In this document: piece by piece, positions 1 through 8,015 of the stretch
Numbering within the stretch: position 1 is the first letter of the stretch
How the letters are laid out: each line of letters opens with the position of its first letter
Source: an uncultured Lachnospiraceae bacterium
GTDB taxonomy: Bacteria > Bacillota > Clostridia > Lachnospirales > Lachnospiraceae
NCBI GenBank assembly: GCA_948794795.1
Contig: CAQGLR010000055.1
Location: forward strand, 1-24,071
Length of the DNA stretch: 24,071 nt
Direction: 5' to 3'
Position numbers and translations under genes: made by a program
The notes under the pieces: generated by a model
Told to the model about the DNA's origin: nothing
Database searches by the model: none
Seen by the model: only the letters and a program-made list of their open reading frames with translations

Positions 1-35
1 TCCCATCCAAGCGCAAGCGGCTGCTGTTGGTAAAA

Positions 36-77
36 TTTTGGAATTGCCAGAGCCAGTAAATTTATAAAATTCCAAAA
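36..77 (-). repeat. 10-bp inverted repeat downstream of asnB
   Basis: TTTTGGAATT at 36-45 pairs perfectly with AATTCCAAAA at 68-77 across a 22-base loop, starting about 20 bases after the asnB stop. It could form a weak terminator, but the loop is long and no clean T-run follows it on the minus strand. Two frames stay open through positions 1-98 on the minus strand, and I cannot assign a gene there. Confidence 0.35.
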
Positions 78-98
78 AACAAGAATACCAGCCACCAG

Positions 99-1952
99 TT
101 ATAATTCTATTTTTATCTTAAATTTCTTCATCCAGTAATCAAGCTGTATAAGATATGCAAGCATCTGTGGCCCTGCCATAAGCTGCCCATACCAAGGTGC
201 GCCATAATCCTTTACACTTTTCATAAATTTCTCAAGTTTTCTTATATCTATTATTTTAAATAATGGTGAATCCCCTTCTTTTAAAACTTTCTCCAGACGC
301 TCTGTAAGAAGCTTCTCATAGTATGGATTATAACTCTTAGGATATGGGCTTTTTCTTCTAAATAATATTTCATCTGGAAGCTTACCACGTGCAGACTGCC
401 GCAGCAAATTTTTTACAACACCATCATGTGCTTTCATATCCCATGGCACATTAAAAACATATTCCACAAGCTTCCTGTCTGCAAAAGGCACCCTTGCTTC
501 AAGACCAGAATGCATACTTGTTCTATCCATCCTGTTAAGAAGCGTCTGCATAAAGAACCTTATATTAAGATATCCTGTCTGCCTTCTGCTGCTTTCTGTT
601 TCATCCTCACGTGGCATAATTATAGTTTCACTTACAGCATCCGCATATGCCTTATCCACAAATTCATCCATCTTTAATGCATATAGCACTTCACTTTTCA
701 TAAGGCTTTTACGTGGTGATAAATCAGGTGTCCAAGGAAAAGTATGGCTCTTTAGGAACTCTTCTTTATGGAACCACGGATACCCTCCAAATACTTCATC
801 TGCACACTCTCCTGTAAGGACTACCTTATGGTTTAAACTAACTTCCTGGCAGAAATGCACAAGTGAAGAATCCACATCTGCCATACATGGCAAGTCATGT
901 GCATCAACTGAAGCATATAAAAGGTCTGCCTGTGTTTCATAATTACATTCCAGAAAATGATGTTCTGAACCAAGAAATTCTACCATTTGTTCAACATATG
1001 GCCGGTCTTGCGACGGCTGGAAACTATTCGACTTAAAATACTGGTCATTCCCTGTAAAATCAAATGAATATGTAACAAGGCGTTCCCCTTTTTTCTTTAA
1101 TTCAGCAGCACATATTGCTGAAACAAGGCTTGAATCAACCCCTCCAGACAAAAATGTACATATTGGCACATCCGAAACCATCTGTCTTTTAATTGCATCC
1201 TCTACAAGAAAACCTGTCTTTTCAACTGTCTTCTCATAACTGTCTTCATGCGGCTTGCTTTTAAGATGCCAGTAACAATTATTTTTTATGCCATACTGGC
1301 TGCAGCTTAGATAACATCCTGGTTTAACTTCATAAACACCTTTAAATATACCTGAACCTGGTATCCTTGCAGGTCCCATGCCAAAAACTTCATTTATCCC
1401 ATCCCTGTCAAGGACTGCCTCTGTACCTGGATATTTAAAAAGACCTTTAGGCTCTGACGCAAATATTACTGTATTATCTTTTACAGTATAAAATAATGGC
1501 TTAATCCCAAAACTGTCCCTGTATAAATATATGGTTTTATGCCTTTCATCATATATTGCAAATGCAAAAATACCATCAAGTTTATTAACAAATCCAGGCC
1601 CATACTGCAAAAAAGAAAGCAGGATAACCTCTGTATCTGAACCAGATACAAAACTCCACCCTGCATTCTTAAGTTTCTTGCGTAACCGGTCTGTATTGTA
1701 AATCTCACCATTATATACTATATGGTAAGAATACCCGTCAAGTTTCCTGCTCATAGGCTGTATGCCTCCCAAAAGGTCAATAATTGCAAGCCTTGTATGG
1801 GCAATACCACAATGTTTAAAAAGCCTTATCCCATCGCTGTCTGGTCCACGGTGGACAATGCTGTTCTTCATATCTTCCAGCACCTTTTCATACAGCTGGC
1901 GGCTCTCCATAAAATCAAAAGAAGCGTTAAAAAATCCCGCTATTCCGCACAT
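99..1952 (-). CDS. asnB: Asparagine synthetase, glutamine-hydrolysing (AsnB-type), 617 aa
   Basis: Converts aspartate, glutamine and ATP to asparagine in the cytoplasm. The N-terminal glutaminase domain begins with the exposed nucleophile Cys2 (MCGIAG) and carries RGPD at residues 35-38 and NGEIYN at 81-86. The synthetase domain has the ATP-pyrophosphatase P-loop SGGVDSS at 269-275, followed by a GECADEVFGGYPW segment typical of the family. The start is fixed by Cys2 and by a GGAGG site four bases upstream. Its length is slightly above the roughly 500-630 residues usual for AsnB. It follows the lipid kinase gene after a 169-base AT-rich gap, so it probably has its own promoter. Some asnB paralogues amidate surface sugars or peptides, but nothing here points that way and amino-acid biosynthesis is the default reading. 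Confidence 0.95.
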   Translation of the reverse strand: MCGIAGFFNASFDFMESRQLYEKVLEDMKNSIVHRGPDSDGIRLFKHCGIAHTRLAIIDLLGGIQPMSRKLDGYSYHIVYNGEIYNTDRLRKKLKNAGWSFVSGSDTEVILLSFLQYGPGFVNKLDGIFAFAIYDERHKTIYLYRDSFGIKPLFYTVKDNTVIFASEPKGLFKYPGTEAVLDRDGINEVFGMGPARIPGSGIFKGVYEVKPGCYLSCSQYGIKNNCYWHLKSKPHEDSYEKTVEKTGFLVEDAIKRQMVSDVPICTFLSGGVDSSLVSAICAAELKKKGERLVTYSFDFTGNDQYFKSNSFQPSQDRPYVEQMVEFLGSEHHFLECNYETQADLLYASVDAHDLPCMADVDSSLVHFCQEVSLNHKVVLTGECADEVFGGYPWFHKEEFLKSHTFPWTPDLSPRKSLMKSEVLYALKMDEFVDKAYADAVSETIIMPREDETESSRRQTGYLNIRFFMQTLLNRMDRTSMHSGLEARVPFADRKLVEYVFNVPWDMKAHDGVVKNLLRQSARGKLPDEILFRRKSPYPKSYNPYYEKLLTERLEKVLKEGDSPLFKIIDIRKLEKFMKSVKDYGAPWYGQLMAGPQMLAYLIQLDYWMKKFKIKIEL

Positions 1953-1998
1953 ATTCCCTCCATCCCTGCATATCAGGCAGATATTTATAATGTATTAT

Positions 1999-2052
1999 TT
2001 TATATATAACTATCTGTTTATTATATGCTTCTGCTTCTTTATATATAACTAT
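1999..2052 (-). repeat. 15-bp direct repeat in the asnB leader
   Basis: TTTATATATAACTAT occurs twice on the plus strand, at 1999-2013 and 2038-2052, 39 bases apart, in the gap between the lipid kinase and asnB. On the minus strand each copy reads ATAGTTATATATAAA, which contains -10-like sequence. The pair could be a duplicated promoter or a pair of operator sites. It could also be chance in very AT-rich DNA. Confidence 0.4.
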
Positions 2053-2121
2053 TTTAGCTATAATGTTATTATTATTTATATAACATGATTTATAATAACA
2101 AACAGCGGCCTGCCATAAATA

Positions 2122-3051
2122 TTACTCTTCACTATATTTACATGAAACCTCTGCATATGCACGTTTATCACATATTATGGGGAGTGCCTGTTTTAAATTC
2201 TCTATTTCCGCATAACTGTATATGCCACCATCTTCACCATCAAGTGTCCACTGGACATCATCATCACTTGATATAGAAATATTATTACTGCTTAAATACA
2301 ATATCTGTGCTGCATCAAGCTGCTTTGACAACAGTGAATTTAAAACCTGCTGTACTTCTATGGGGTTTTTAGGGTTACGTATAAAAATAGCCTCAAACTT
2401 CCCATCATCCATTTTAATATTTTTCTTACTGTATGCTTTATATCCTGCAACAGATACAGAATTGCTTACAAGTCCTAATATAAATGTATCTTCATACACT
2501 TCACCATCACATTTAATTACCATATGGTGTGGTTTTATATCAGATATATGTTTTAATGCCTCTACAAAATAAGCTATTTTGCCAAGGGCATTTTTCCATT
2601 CCTGTGGTGTCTGGTAAGAAACTTCCGTAAATGCGCCAAAACCTGCAACATATGTAAAGTTCCTGTCATTAAACTTTCCCATGTCACAGTCAAATATACT
2701 TCCATTTACTATTAATTCTGCTGCATCTTTCATTACTTTAGGTATATTAAGGCTTGATGCAAAATCATTGACAGTCCCGGCTGGTATATAGCCACACACA
2801 GGGCACTTTTCAAGTTTCATAAGCCCTGTTGCCACCTCATTCATAGTACCATCACCACCAGAACACACAACAAAACTATAATCCATACCATGTTCCTCTA
2901 CAATTCTTGTAGCGTCACCTGCGCCTTGTGTGGCAAATATTGTAATCTCATAACCTGCATTGCATAAAACCCGTATAATGTCTGACAGGTTATTACGTAT
3001 CTGTTCCTTACCTGCCATAGGATTATATACAAATAACATTTTTTTGTCCAT
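2122..3051 (-). CDS. Diacylglycerol/lipid kinase of the YegS/DagK family, 309 aa
   Basis: Probable lipid kinase that phosphorylates diacylglycerol or a related lipid at the inner face of the membrane, recycling lipid left over from cell-wall polymer synthesis. The family signature GGDGTMNE is at residues 65-72 of the chosen product, followed by PAGTVNDFA at 90-98, and the protein opens with a nucleotide-binding strand and YNPMAGK. The length matches the roughly 300 residues of the family. I start at the ATG at 3051 because GGGGGGA lies six bases upstream. The reading frame is open for another 44 codons, but that stretch has no family similarity and no good ribosome site. DagK recycles lipoteichoic-acid by-products in Firmicutes, and whether this copy serves that role is inference. 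Confidence 0.9.
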   Translation of the reverse strand: MDKKMLFVYNPMAGKEQIRNNLSDIIRVLCNAGYEITIFATQGAGDATRIVEEHGMDYSFVVCSGGDGTMNEVATGLMKLEKCPVCGYIPAGTVNDFASSLNIPKVMKDAAELIVNGSIFDCDMGKFNDRNFTYVAGFGAFTEVSYQTPQEWKNALGKIAYFVEALKHISDIKPHHMVIKCDGEVYEDTFILGLVSNSVSVAGYKAYSKKNIKMDDGKFEAIFIRNPKNPIEVQQVLNSLLSKQLDAAQILYLSSNNISISSDDDVQWTLDGEDGGIYSYAEIENLKQALPIICDKRAYAEVSCKYSEE

Positions 3052-3123
3052 AAAATCCCCCCTGTTGCCATTTATTCCCATACAGGACAAAGTAAAGATG
3101 TACAATTTATGCATCATCCAGAC

Positions 3124-3185
3124 ACGCCTGCTGGGCCAGATACCACGCAGCCCTGCTGCGTACAACAATTCCATCCCCGCCATAC
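3124..3185 (-). other. GC-rich structured leader upstream of the lipid kinase gene
   Basis: The 154-base gap between queA and the lipid kinase gene contains a stretch visibly richer in G and C than anything nearby. It includes a perfect 6-bp hairpin (ACGCAG at 3145-3150 with CTGCGT at 3156-3161) and a second near-palindrome, GGCCCAGCAGGC, beside it. No T-run follows, so it is not a standard terminator. It may be a structured 5' leader or a remnant of older coding sequence. Confidence 0.3.
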
Positions 3186-3205
3186 CTGTTATTGGGGTAT
3201 TGTAA

Positions 3206-4393
3206 TTAGTGGAATATATCCCATATCTTGTCTATGCTTTTATTTTTTATCTGTTCCTTATACATTTCTTCTGCTTTTAAATATTCATTATAAGGAATTT
3301 TAATCTTGCCTTGCTCTGTATAATATTTCCCGTTATATGTGCCATCCATATTATAGACAAGCCTTCTTGTTTCCATAAACATTGCATCACCAAATGAAAA
3401 GAAACGGTATTTTAGTGATACTGCTTCATTATAAGCTTCCATAATTTCACTCTGCCCTTCTAGTGCTGACACTAGCATTAAAAGAGTTGATTCTGGAAGA
3501 TGGAAGTTAGTTATAAGTGCATCTGCAATTTTAAACTGGTATCCTGGATAGATAAAAATATCCGTATCACCACCACCTGTATTTATAATCCCATAATTTG
3601 CTGCTGCTGATTCAACAGTCCTTAAGCTTGTAGTACCAACACAAATAACCCTTCCGCCATTTTTCTTAGTATTATTAATTAAATCTGCCGCTTCACTGCT
3701 TACATAGTACTCCTCTGTATGCATATGGTGGTTTTCTATATTATCTGACTTTACTGGCCTGAAAGTCCCAAGACCCACATGTAATGTTACTTTTGCAATA
3801 TTTATACCTTTATCTTCAATTTCCTTTAAAAGTTCTTCTGTAAAATGTAACCCTGCAGTTGGTGCAGCAGCAGAACCTTCATATCTGGCATAAACTGTCT
3901 GGTAGAGGTTTTTATCCTTAAGTTTATGTGTAATATATGGCGGCAGAGGCATCTGCCCAAGCTGGTCAAGTATTTCCTCAAATATCCCACTATATTCAAA
4001 CTTTACCAGGCGGTTCCCATCTTCTACTACATCAAGGACTTCTGCCTTAAGAAGCCCTTCTCCAAAGACCAGCCTGCTGCCAGGCCTTGCTTTTTTACCT
4101 GGTTTAACCAAAGTTTCCCATATATCATTATCCTTGCGCTTAAGCAGGAGGACTTCAACTTTCCCTCCAGTTGTTTCACGCTCCCCAAGCAGCCTTGCAG
4201 GAATAACTTTTGTATTGTTTAATACTAAACAGTCACCAGGAACAAGATAATCTATAATATCATGGAAAATCTTATGCTGCCTTTCACCAGTCTTTTTGTC
4301 TATTACCAGAAGCCTTGATGCGTCCCTGCATTCTGCCGGGTCTTGTGCAATAAGTTCTTCTGGCAGGTCATAGTTAAAATCAGAAGTTTTCAT
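3206..4393 (-). CDS. queA: tRNA S-adenosylmethionine:tRNA ribosyltransferase-isomerase QueA, with C-terminal extension
   Basis: Transfers and isomerises the ribosyl group of SAM onto preQ1 at the wobble base of tRNA, giving epoxyqueuosine. The protein opens with the characteristic FNYDLPEELIAQDP. It contains LNNTKVIPARL, the AAPTAGLHFT block and HVGLGTFRPV, and reaches the usual terminal block RFFSFGDAM near residue 337. QueA normally stops within a few residues of that point (about 340 aa). This protein carries about 55 more residues, a charged, Tyr/Lys/Glu-rich tail with no recognisable domain. The start has GGAGG ten bases upstream. No other queuosine genes are visible in the window. Confidence 0.95.
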   Translation of the reverse strand: MKTSDFNYDLPEELIAQDPAECRDASRLLVIDKKTGERQHKIFHDIIDYLVPGDCLVLNNTKVIPARLLGERETTGGKVEVLLLKRKDNDIWETLVKPGKKARPGSRLVFGEGLLKAEVLDVVEDGNRLVKFEYSGIFEEILDQLGQMPLPPYITHKLKDKNLYQTVYARYEGSAAAPTAGLHFTEELLKEIEDKGINIAKVTLHVGLGTFRPVKSDNIENHHMHTEEYYVSSEAADLINNTKKNGGRVICVGTTSLRTVESAAANYGIINTGGGDTDIFIYPGYQFKIADALITNFHLPESTLLMLVSALEGQSEIMEAYNEAVSLKYRFFSFGDAMFMETRRLVYNMDGTYNGKYYTEQGKIKIPYNEYLKAEEMYKEQIKNKSIDKIWDIFH

Positions 4394-4434
4394 TTAAAAC
4401 CAGCCTCCATATTCTGCTGTATTATATTTTAGTT

Positions 4435-5985
4435 TCACCAGTTCTCCCGGTTTTCTTCAATAACATCCAATACTTCTTCCAATGTAATATTTATATTTTT
4501 TGTAGTATTCCTGCTTTTGTTATTACTGGATTTACCTAATATACATTCTTTATATAATTGCTCCATTGCCATAAAAATATCTTCTCTCTCTTCAGTTTCA
4601 ATAAACTGTCCATATTTCCTGTTTAGCTCATTGAAATTTCTGGTATACTGCCCCGCTATTTCTATTACATCTTCCCTGTTTTCTGCATTTAACAAAAGTT
4701 TCTTTGTATCCTTATAACATTTAAAAGACCTTTTATATACCGCTGCTGGAACAAATTCACTTCCATCCCAGCCACGCAGCGGGTTATCTATATTATCTGC
4801 AAGCCATCCGCTGTCACGCATACTTTTTACTGATAAAACATCCAGGCGGTTTTCCCAGTGCTTTTTAATATATTTACCTGCTGTCTTTGGCACACTATAA
4901 AAATCAATTTCCCTTAGTTCTTCCAATTGGCCAAATATTTTTACATCACAATCATTATATCCAAATATATCATAAAAACCAATAGTTTGTAAATTTTTAA
5001 GAAATTCCATTTTATGTATATTAGTAATTATACCAGGAGAGCCAGTGAGTGAGATTTTCTTAATATCTGGAAAATATCTGGTAATTATTGCTATATCCAG
5101 CTCTTTTATATTATCAATATTTAACTCCCTTATTTTTACATCTTTAAATATAATGCCAGGAAATTCTTTGATATCTTTAATATGTATATCCAATATAATG
5201 CCTTTATCCTTAATAACAGGATTTCCATAAATATAAAACTGTTTTTCAATATTACCATATATCCCCAGTCTACATGTTTCTTCTGGAATCATAATCTTAT
5301 TAACTCCTGTTATATCTGTTCCTATATTATAAAGCCCTGTCCCTCTAAGGTCAACTATATCTGCTTCTGGATTTGATAATTTTAAAGAATGCAGCAGCGG
5401 GCTTGTCTTTATAAGGTTTACAAGTTTCTGTGAATATCCATGTACATCAGCAGATATAATGCAAGGAAACCCACATAATGAACTATTGTCATCCAAAAGT
5501 TTATATAAATCATTATCCAGGCAATCCTTATTCTTTTTAACCAGTTCTTTTTTTATCCTTACAAATTCCCCACTGTTAATATACTTTTTATAATTTTTTT
5601 GTGCCTCATTGCCAGCAGCCTTCCAATGTTCTTCAAATATATAATCAGTTCCCTGCTGCCATACATCATTAAAATGGCTTCCATCCCTGCAGTTTGTTAC
5701 AACTAAAGGGATTTTCCCTATGTAAATATAATTACCTGGTACAGACAGTTTATCAATAACCTGTTTAACCATCCTGTGCCTGTTAATATAACATTCTTTG
5801 TAGAATGGTTTGATTTCCTTTAAATCATTTTCTGATGGTATTTCTTCCCCAAGGTAATCAAGCAAAATATAACATAAACTTCCACCCCATACATCTAAAA
5901 CCTGGCATGTCCCATACTTGCCAAGCTCTTCTATATAAAATGCATATACATCACCATTTTCTGCAATACGCCCCATATTTACCAT
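4435..5985 (-). CDS. Uncharacterised 516-aa protein, Imm26-like N-terminus and LRR-like middle
   Basis: I do not recognise a function. The first 70 or so residues (GDVYAFYIEELGKYGTCQV and following) resemble Imm26-type immunity domains in pattern only. Residues roughly 200-370 carry alternating hydrophobic strands of the type found in leucine-rich repeats (for example KIRELNIDNIKELDIAII). The last 110 residues are helical and charged, with NPLRGWDGSEFVPAAVYKRS preceding a Lys-rich helix. There is no signal peptide or membrane helix, so it is probably cytoplasmic. The ATG at 5985 has GGGGGA six bases upstream. It sits between queA and a degraded ATPase pseudogene. A role as an immunity or conflict protein is a guess from the N-terminal pattern. 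Confidence 0.75.
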   Translation of the reverse strand: MVNMGRIAENGDVYAFYIEELGKYGTCQVLDVWGGSLCYILLDYLGEEIPSENDLKEIKPFYKECYINRHRMVKQVIDKLSVPGNYIYIGKIPLVVTNCRDGSHFNDVWQQGTDYIFEEHWKAAGNEAQKNYKKYINSGEFVRIKKELVKKNKDCLDNDLYKLLDDNSSLCGFPCIISADVHGYSQKLVNLIKTSPLLHSLKLSNPEADIVDLRGTGLYNIGTDITGVNKIMIPEETCRLGIYGNIEKQFYIYGNPVIKDKGIILDIHIKDIKEFPGIIFKDVKIRELNIDNIKELDIAIITRYFPDIKKISLTGSPGIITNIHKMEFLKNLQTIGFYDIFGYNDCDVKIFGQLEELREIDFYSVPKTAGKYIKKHWENRLDVLSVKSMRDSGWLADNIDNPLRGWDGSEFVPAAVYKRSFKCYKDTKKLLLNAENREDVIEIAGQYTRNFNELNRKYGQFIETEEREDIFMAMEQLYKECILGKSSNNKSRNTTKNINITLEEVLDVIEENRENW

Positions 5986-6011
5986 AAATTATCCCCCATA
6001 TAAAATTAACT

Positions 6012-6035
6012 AAGGCAATGCACAAGCACTGCCTT
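6012..6035 (-). terminator. Strong hairpin between the pseudogene and the 516-aa gene
   Basis: On the minus strand AAGGCAGTGC (6035-6026), a TTGT loop and GCATTGCCTT (6021-6012) form a 10-bp stem with one G-U pair. Only a weak, interrupted T-rich stretch follows. It may terminate transcription after the pseudogene. Alternatively, a TATAAT hexamer at 6048-6043 would put the transcription start almost exactly at the first base of this stem, making it a 5'-terminal hairpin of the 516-aa gene's mRNA. Confidence 0.45.
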
Positions 6036-6042
6036 TGAAACT

Positions 6043-6048
6043 ATTATA
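6043..6048 (-). promoter_or_regulatory. Possible -10 box (TATAAT) for the 516-aa gene
   Basis: A perfect TATAAT lies on the minus strand about 60 bases upstream of the start codon at 5985. No convincing -35 hexamer sits 16-18 bases further up, and such hexamers arise easily in DNA this rich in A and T. Confidence 0.3.
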
Positions 6049-6102
6049 AATTTATTCTTAATAGTAATGATTTTCTTTACAAATATAAAATTAACAAATA
6101 TT

Positions 6103-6910
6103 TTAAAATTGTATCATTACCATACAGCTTTTCTTACAGAAGCATATTCCATATTTTTTAATAACCATATAACCCTCATCAGCCAGCCCTGCATCATAAT
6201 GCTGGTTTTCTATCTGTTGTAATGCTTTCCTGCACATATTTTCCATTTCCGTATACCTTTGTACACGTTTAAGCTCAAGTATTATTAAGGGAACGCATAA
6301 AAGAAACCATCTGGTCATAAAAAGTGTTAAAATAAGCATTTTCAAGCAGCACATCATATTCATCAAAAAGTATAACCGTTTTCTGGTTATGGTATATTGA
6401 AAGACATTCTGATAAGAACTGGACAGCCCTTGCATAAGTAACACTGTCTGCTTTCTTTTTCAATACAGAACTATATATTTCCTTGTATTCTTCTGTAATA
6501 ACGTCACTTTCTAATACATATCTGTGCCCGTGGAATACTTTCCATATTTCTTCTATAATGTTTCCATATGCCATTTCATATATTGGCTGTTTTGCTGATT
6601 TCATGGATATAAATATTACCGGATACTTTCCCATATGTTCCAGGTATTCTTCTCCAGCCTCCATTATTTTCTTTCCTTGAAAATATACAGAATTATCTGC
6701 TATTGTACCATCTGGGAAGATTTCTTTTTCAAAAAAAGTACGCATCATGCTCTGGGCTAATGTCTTGCCAAAACGCCTTGGACGTGTAAATAATGTAACT
6801 GTACTTTTTTGCGCAAGTAAATCACGTATTAATAATGTTTTATCTATATAGTAGTATCCTTCACTTATCATTTATTTATAAAATTCTACCCCGGTTGGTA
6901 TTGGTTTTAT
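6103..6910 (-). pseudogene. AAA-ATPase / PD-(D/E)XK nuclease family protein, internally deleted
   Basis: This is a remnant of the widespread AAA-ATPase-like plus DUF1703 nuclease family, usually about 510-580 residues. The ATPase half reads from 6871: YYYIDKT, then TRPRRFGKT (Walker A-like) and ILFDEYDV (Walker B), stopping after MRSLNNT at 6275. Shifted by one frame, the text resumes at once with LIILELKR, then KALQQIENQHYDAGL and a YGICF ending, which is the family's nuclease C-terminus. About 250-300 residues are therefore missing at a join near 6285-6295. The start is damaged too. Upstream of the ATG at 6871, the same frame encodes KPIPTGVEFYK, which fits the family's usual N-terminus, but it is cut by a TAA at 6872-6874 and has ATA where ATG is expected at 6908-6910. 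The function of intact members is unknown. Confidence 0.88.
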
Positions 6911-6976
6911 TTACTGTATGACAGACATCCCCTTATTGTTTGTTCTAATGTTATCATATGTTATATAAAAAATCAA

Positions 6977-7002
6977 ATGTAGTATAGAAAACTATGTAGT
7001 AT
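6977..7002. repeat. 9-bp direct repeat upstream of the ATPase pseudogene
   Basis: ATGTAGTAT occurs at 6977-6985 and 6994-7002, 17 bases apart, with ATAG-AAAA-CTAT symmetry between the copies. It could be an old operator or recombination site in the gap between the truncated recombinase and the pseudogene. The rest of the gap at 6911-7108 shows nothing else I can name. Confidence 0.3.
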
Positions 7003-7108
7003 CTTAATGTTAGATGAAATATCCAGATAACACAAATTTTCTTGTAATACAACCAGTTCTTTCCATGGAAATAAATCCTTTATTAGATACAGTTATGTAT
7101 TAACCCAT

Positions 7109-7139
7109 AATAAAAAGACGGGAAACAATCCCCGTCTTT
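7109..7139 (-). terminator. Rho-independent terminator after the recombinase gene
   Basis: On the minus strand AAAGACGGG (7139-7131) pairs with CCCGTCTTT (7122-7114) around an 8-base loop, and the T-run of the descending stem continues to TTTTTATTAT. The stop codon of the recombinase at 7140-7138 overlaps the foot of the stem. This is the clearest terminator in the window. Confidence 0.88.
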
Positions 7140-7875
7140 ACTCCCATTTCTTCAAATTATAATATGGGTATTCATCTAACACTACATGCTTTACATGCTG
7201 TATAGAACCAAGTTCTTCTTCTACACCTGCAAGTATACAAAGTTTTTTAATATCCTTACGGAAATTTGACCTGTCAACTGGTGAACCTTTGCTTGTCCTG
7301 AATATAACCCCTAATGTAATATGCTCATGTTTTATATATGTATAAAGGTCTTTTGCCAGGATATCTGGAATTTTAATTTTTCTCTGTTTATTTTTCCTGG
7401 TAACTTCCACAAAACCTGCTTCCAATGACTCTGTTGTAAGCCTTTCTAATTCACAGAAACGTAAATCCATATGGCACAGCACCTGCACCATCATTGCAAG
7501 CCTCTCTTTATTATTCTGGATAGCAGTATAAACAAGCTTTTTATAATTAGCAGAAGAAATCTGCTTCTTATTTTGTACTGTATTGTCTTCTATAACAGGG
7601 TCAAGCGTCACTTTCATTTCTCCCCATCCCATAACATCGCAAAAATAATTGGCAGCAGCAAGGTATGCATTGATAGTACGTTGTTTAAACCCTTGTGATG
7701 ATAACCATTGCTTGTAGGAAAGCATCTGTTCTTTTGTAAGCTCAGAACCTCCAAGAAATAATTCAAGCTTCTGGATATTGGTAGTATATGAAGTAATTGT
7801 GTTGGGGCTTCTGTGTTGGATTTTAAGGGATACTGTAAAATCAAGTATACGGTTCTTAGTAATATACGTAGACAT
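7138..7875 (-). CDS. Tyrosine recombinase/integrase, C-terminally truncated (245 aa), probably inactive
   Basis: A XerC/D-like tyrosine recombinase. The N-terminal SAM-like DNA-binding domain covers roughly residues 5-85 (SPNTITSYTTNIQKLELFL, INAYLAAANYF). The catalytic domain begins near 105, with the first catalytic Arg at 139 in LRFCELERLT and the beta-hairpin Lys region at 161-168. The conserved VDRSNFRKDIKKLC stretch is intact, but the expected HNLRH block is replaced by QHVKH at 226-230. The protein ends 15 residues later, without the second Arg, the His/Trp box or the Tyr nucleophile, so about 50 residues are missing. A terminator follows immediately. It lies at the downstream border of the glycan cluster and may be left from an insertion or inversion event. 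Strand exchange by this protein alone is unlikely. Confidence 0.82.
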   Translation of the reverse strand: MSTYITKNRILDFTVSLKIQHRSPNTITSYTTNIQKLELFLGGSELTKEQMLSYKQWLSSQGFKQRTINAYLAAANYFCDVMGWGEMKVTLDPVIEDNTVQNKKQISSANYKKLVYTAIQNNKERLAMMVQVLCHMDLRFCELERLTTESLEAGFVEVTRKNKQRKIKIPDILAKDLYTYIKHEHITLGVIFRTSKGSPVDRSNFRKDIKKLCILAGVEEELGSIQHVKHVVLDEYPYYNLKKWE

Positions 7876-7989
7876 AGAACATCTCCTTTTTTACAAAATA
7901 ATTTCCAAAACTTTATATTATTTAAAATAATGTTATTATTCTGATGGTTATAAATAAAGATAATTCATTAAAAAAACTTTTATAAATGC

Positions 7990-8015
7990 AATGATTTAAC
8001 AAAATTATAATCATT
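7990..8015 (-). terminator. Weak inverted repeat at the end of the glycan cluster
   Basis: AATGATT at 7990-7996 pairs with AATCATT at 8009-8015 around 12 bases, about 30 bases after the stop of the last cluster gene. A TTTTTTT run follows only after about 13 further bases. It is a possible inefficient terminator of the long minus-strand operon. The remainder of 7876-8044 must also hold the recombinase promoter, which I cannot place with confidence. Confidence 0.3.

Noticed and set aside
1..98. Two minus-strand frames open across the left edge as a gene
   Set aside because: Neither has a credible start or ribosome site in the window and neither resembles a known family. An inverted repeat occupies the same stretch.
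426..677. Plus-strand open frames inside asnB and, likewise, throughout the window
   Set aside because: They lie antisense to well-supported genes, lack ribosome sites and encode Cys/His/Phe-rich text with no domain. They arise from low-stop antisense frames in AT-rich genes.
3052..3183. A 44-residue N-terminal extension of the lipid kinase
   Set aside because: The internal ATG at 3051 has an excellent GGGGGGA site and starts exactly where family similarity begins. The extension overlaps the GC-rich hairpin leader.
6103..6444. A separate 113-aa gene overlapping the ATPase remnant
   Set aside because: Its first half is the ATPase half read out of frame. Only its last 60 or so residues are meaningful, as the nuclease C-terminus of the same broken gene.
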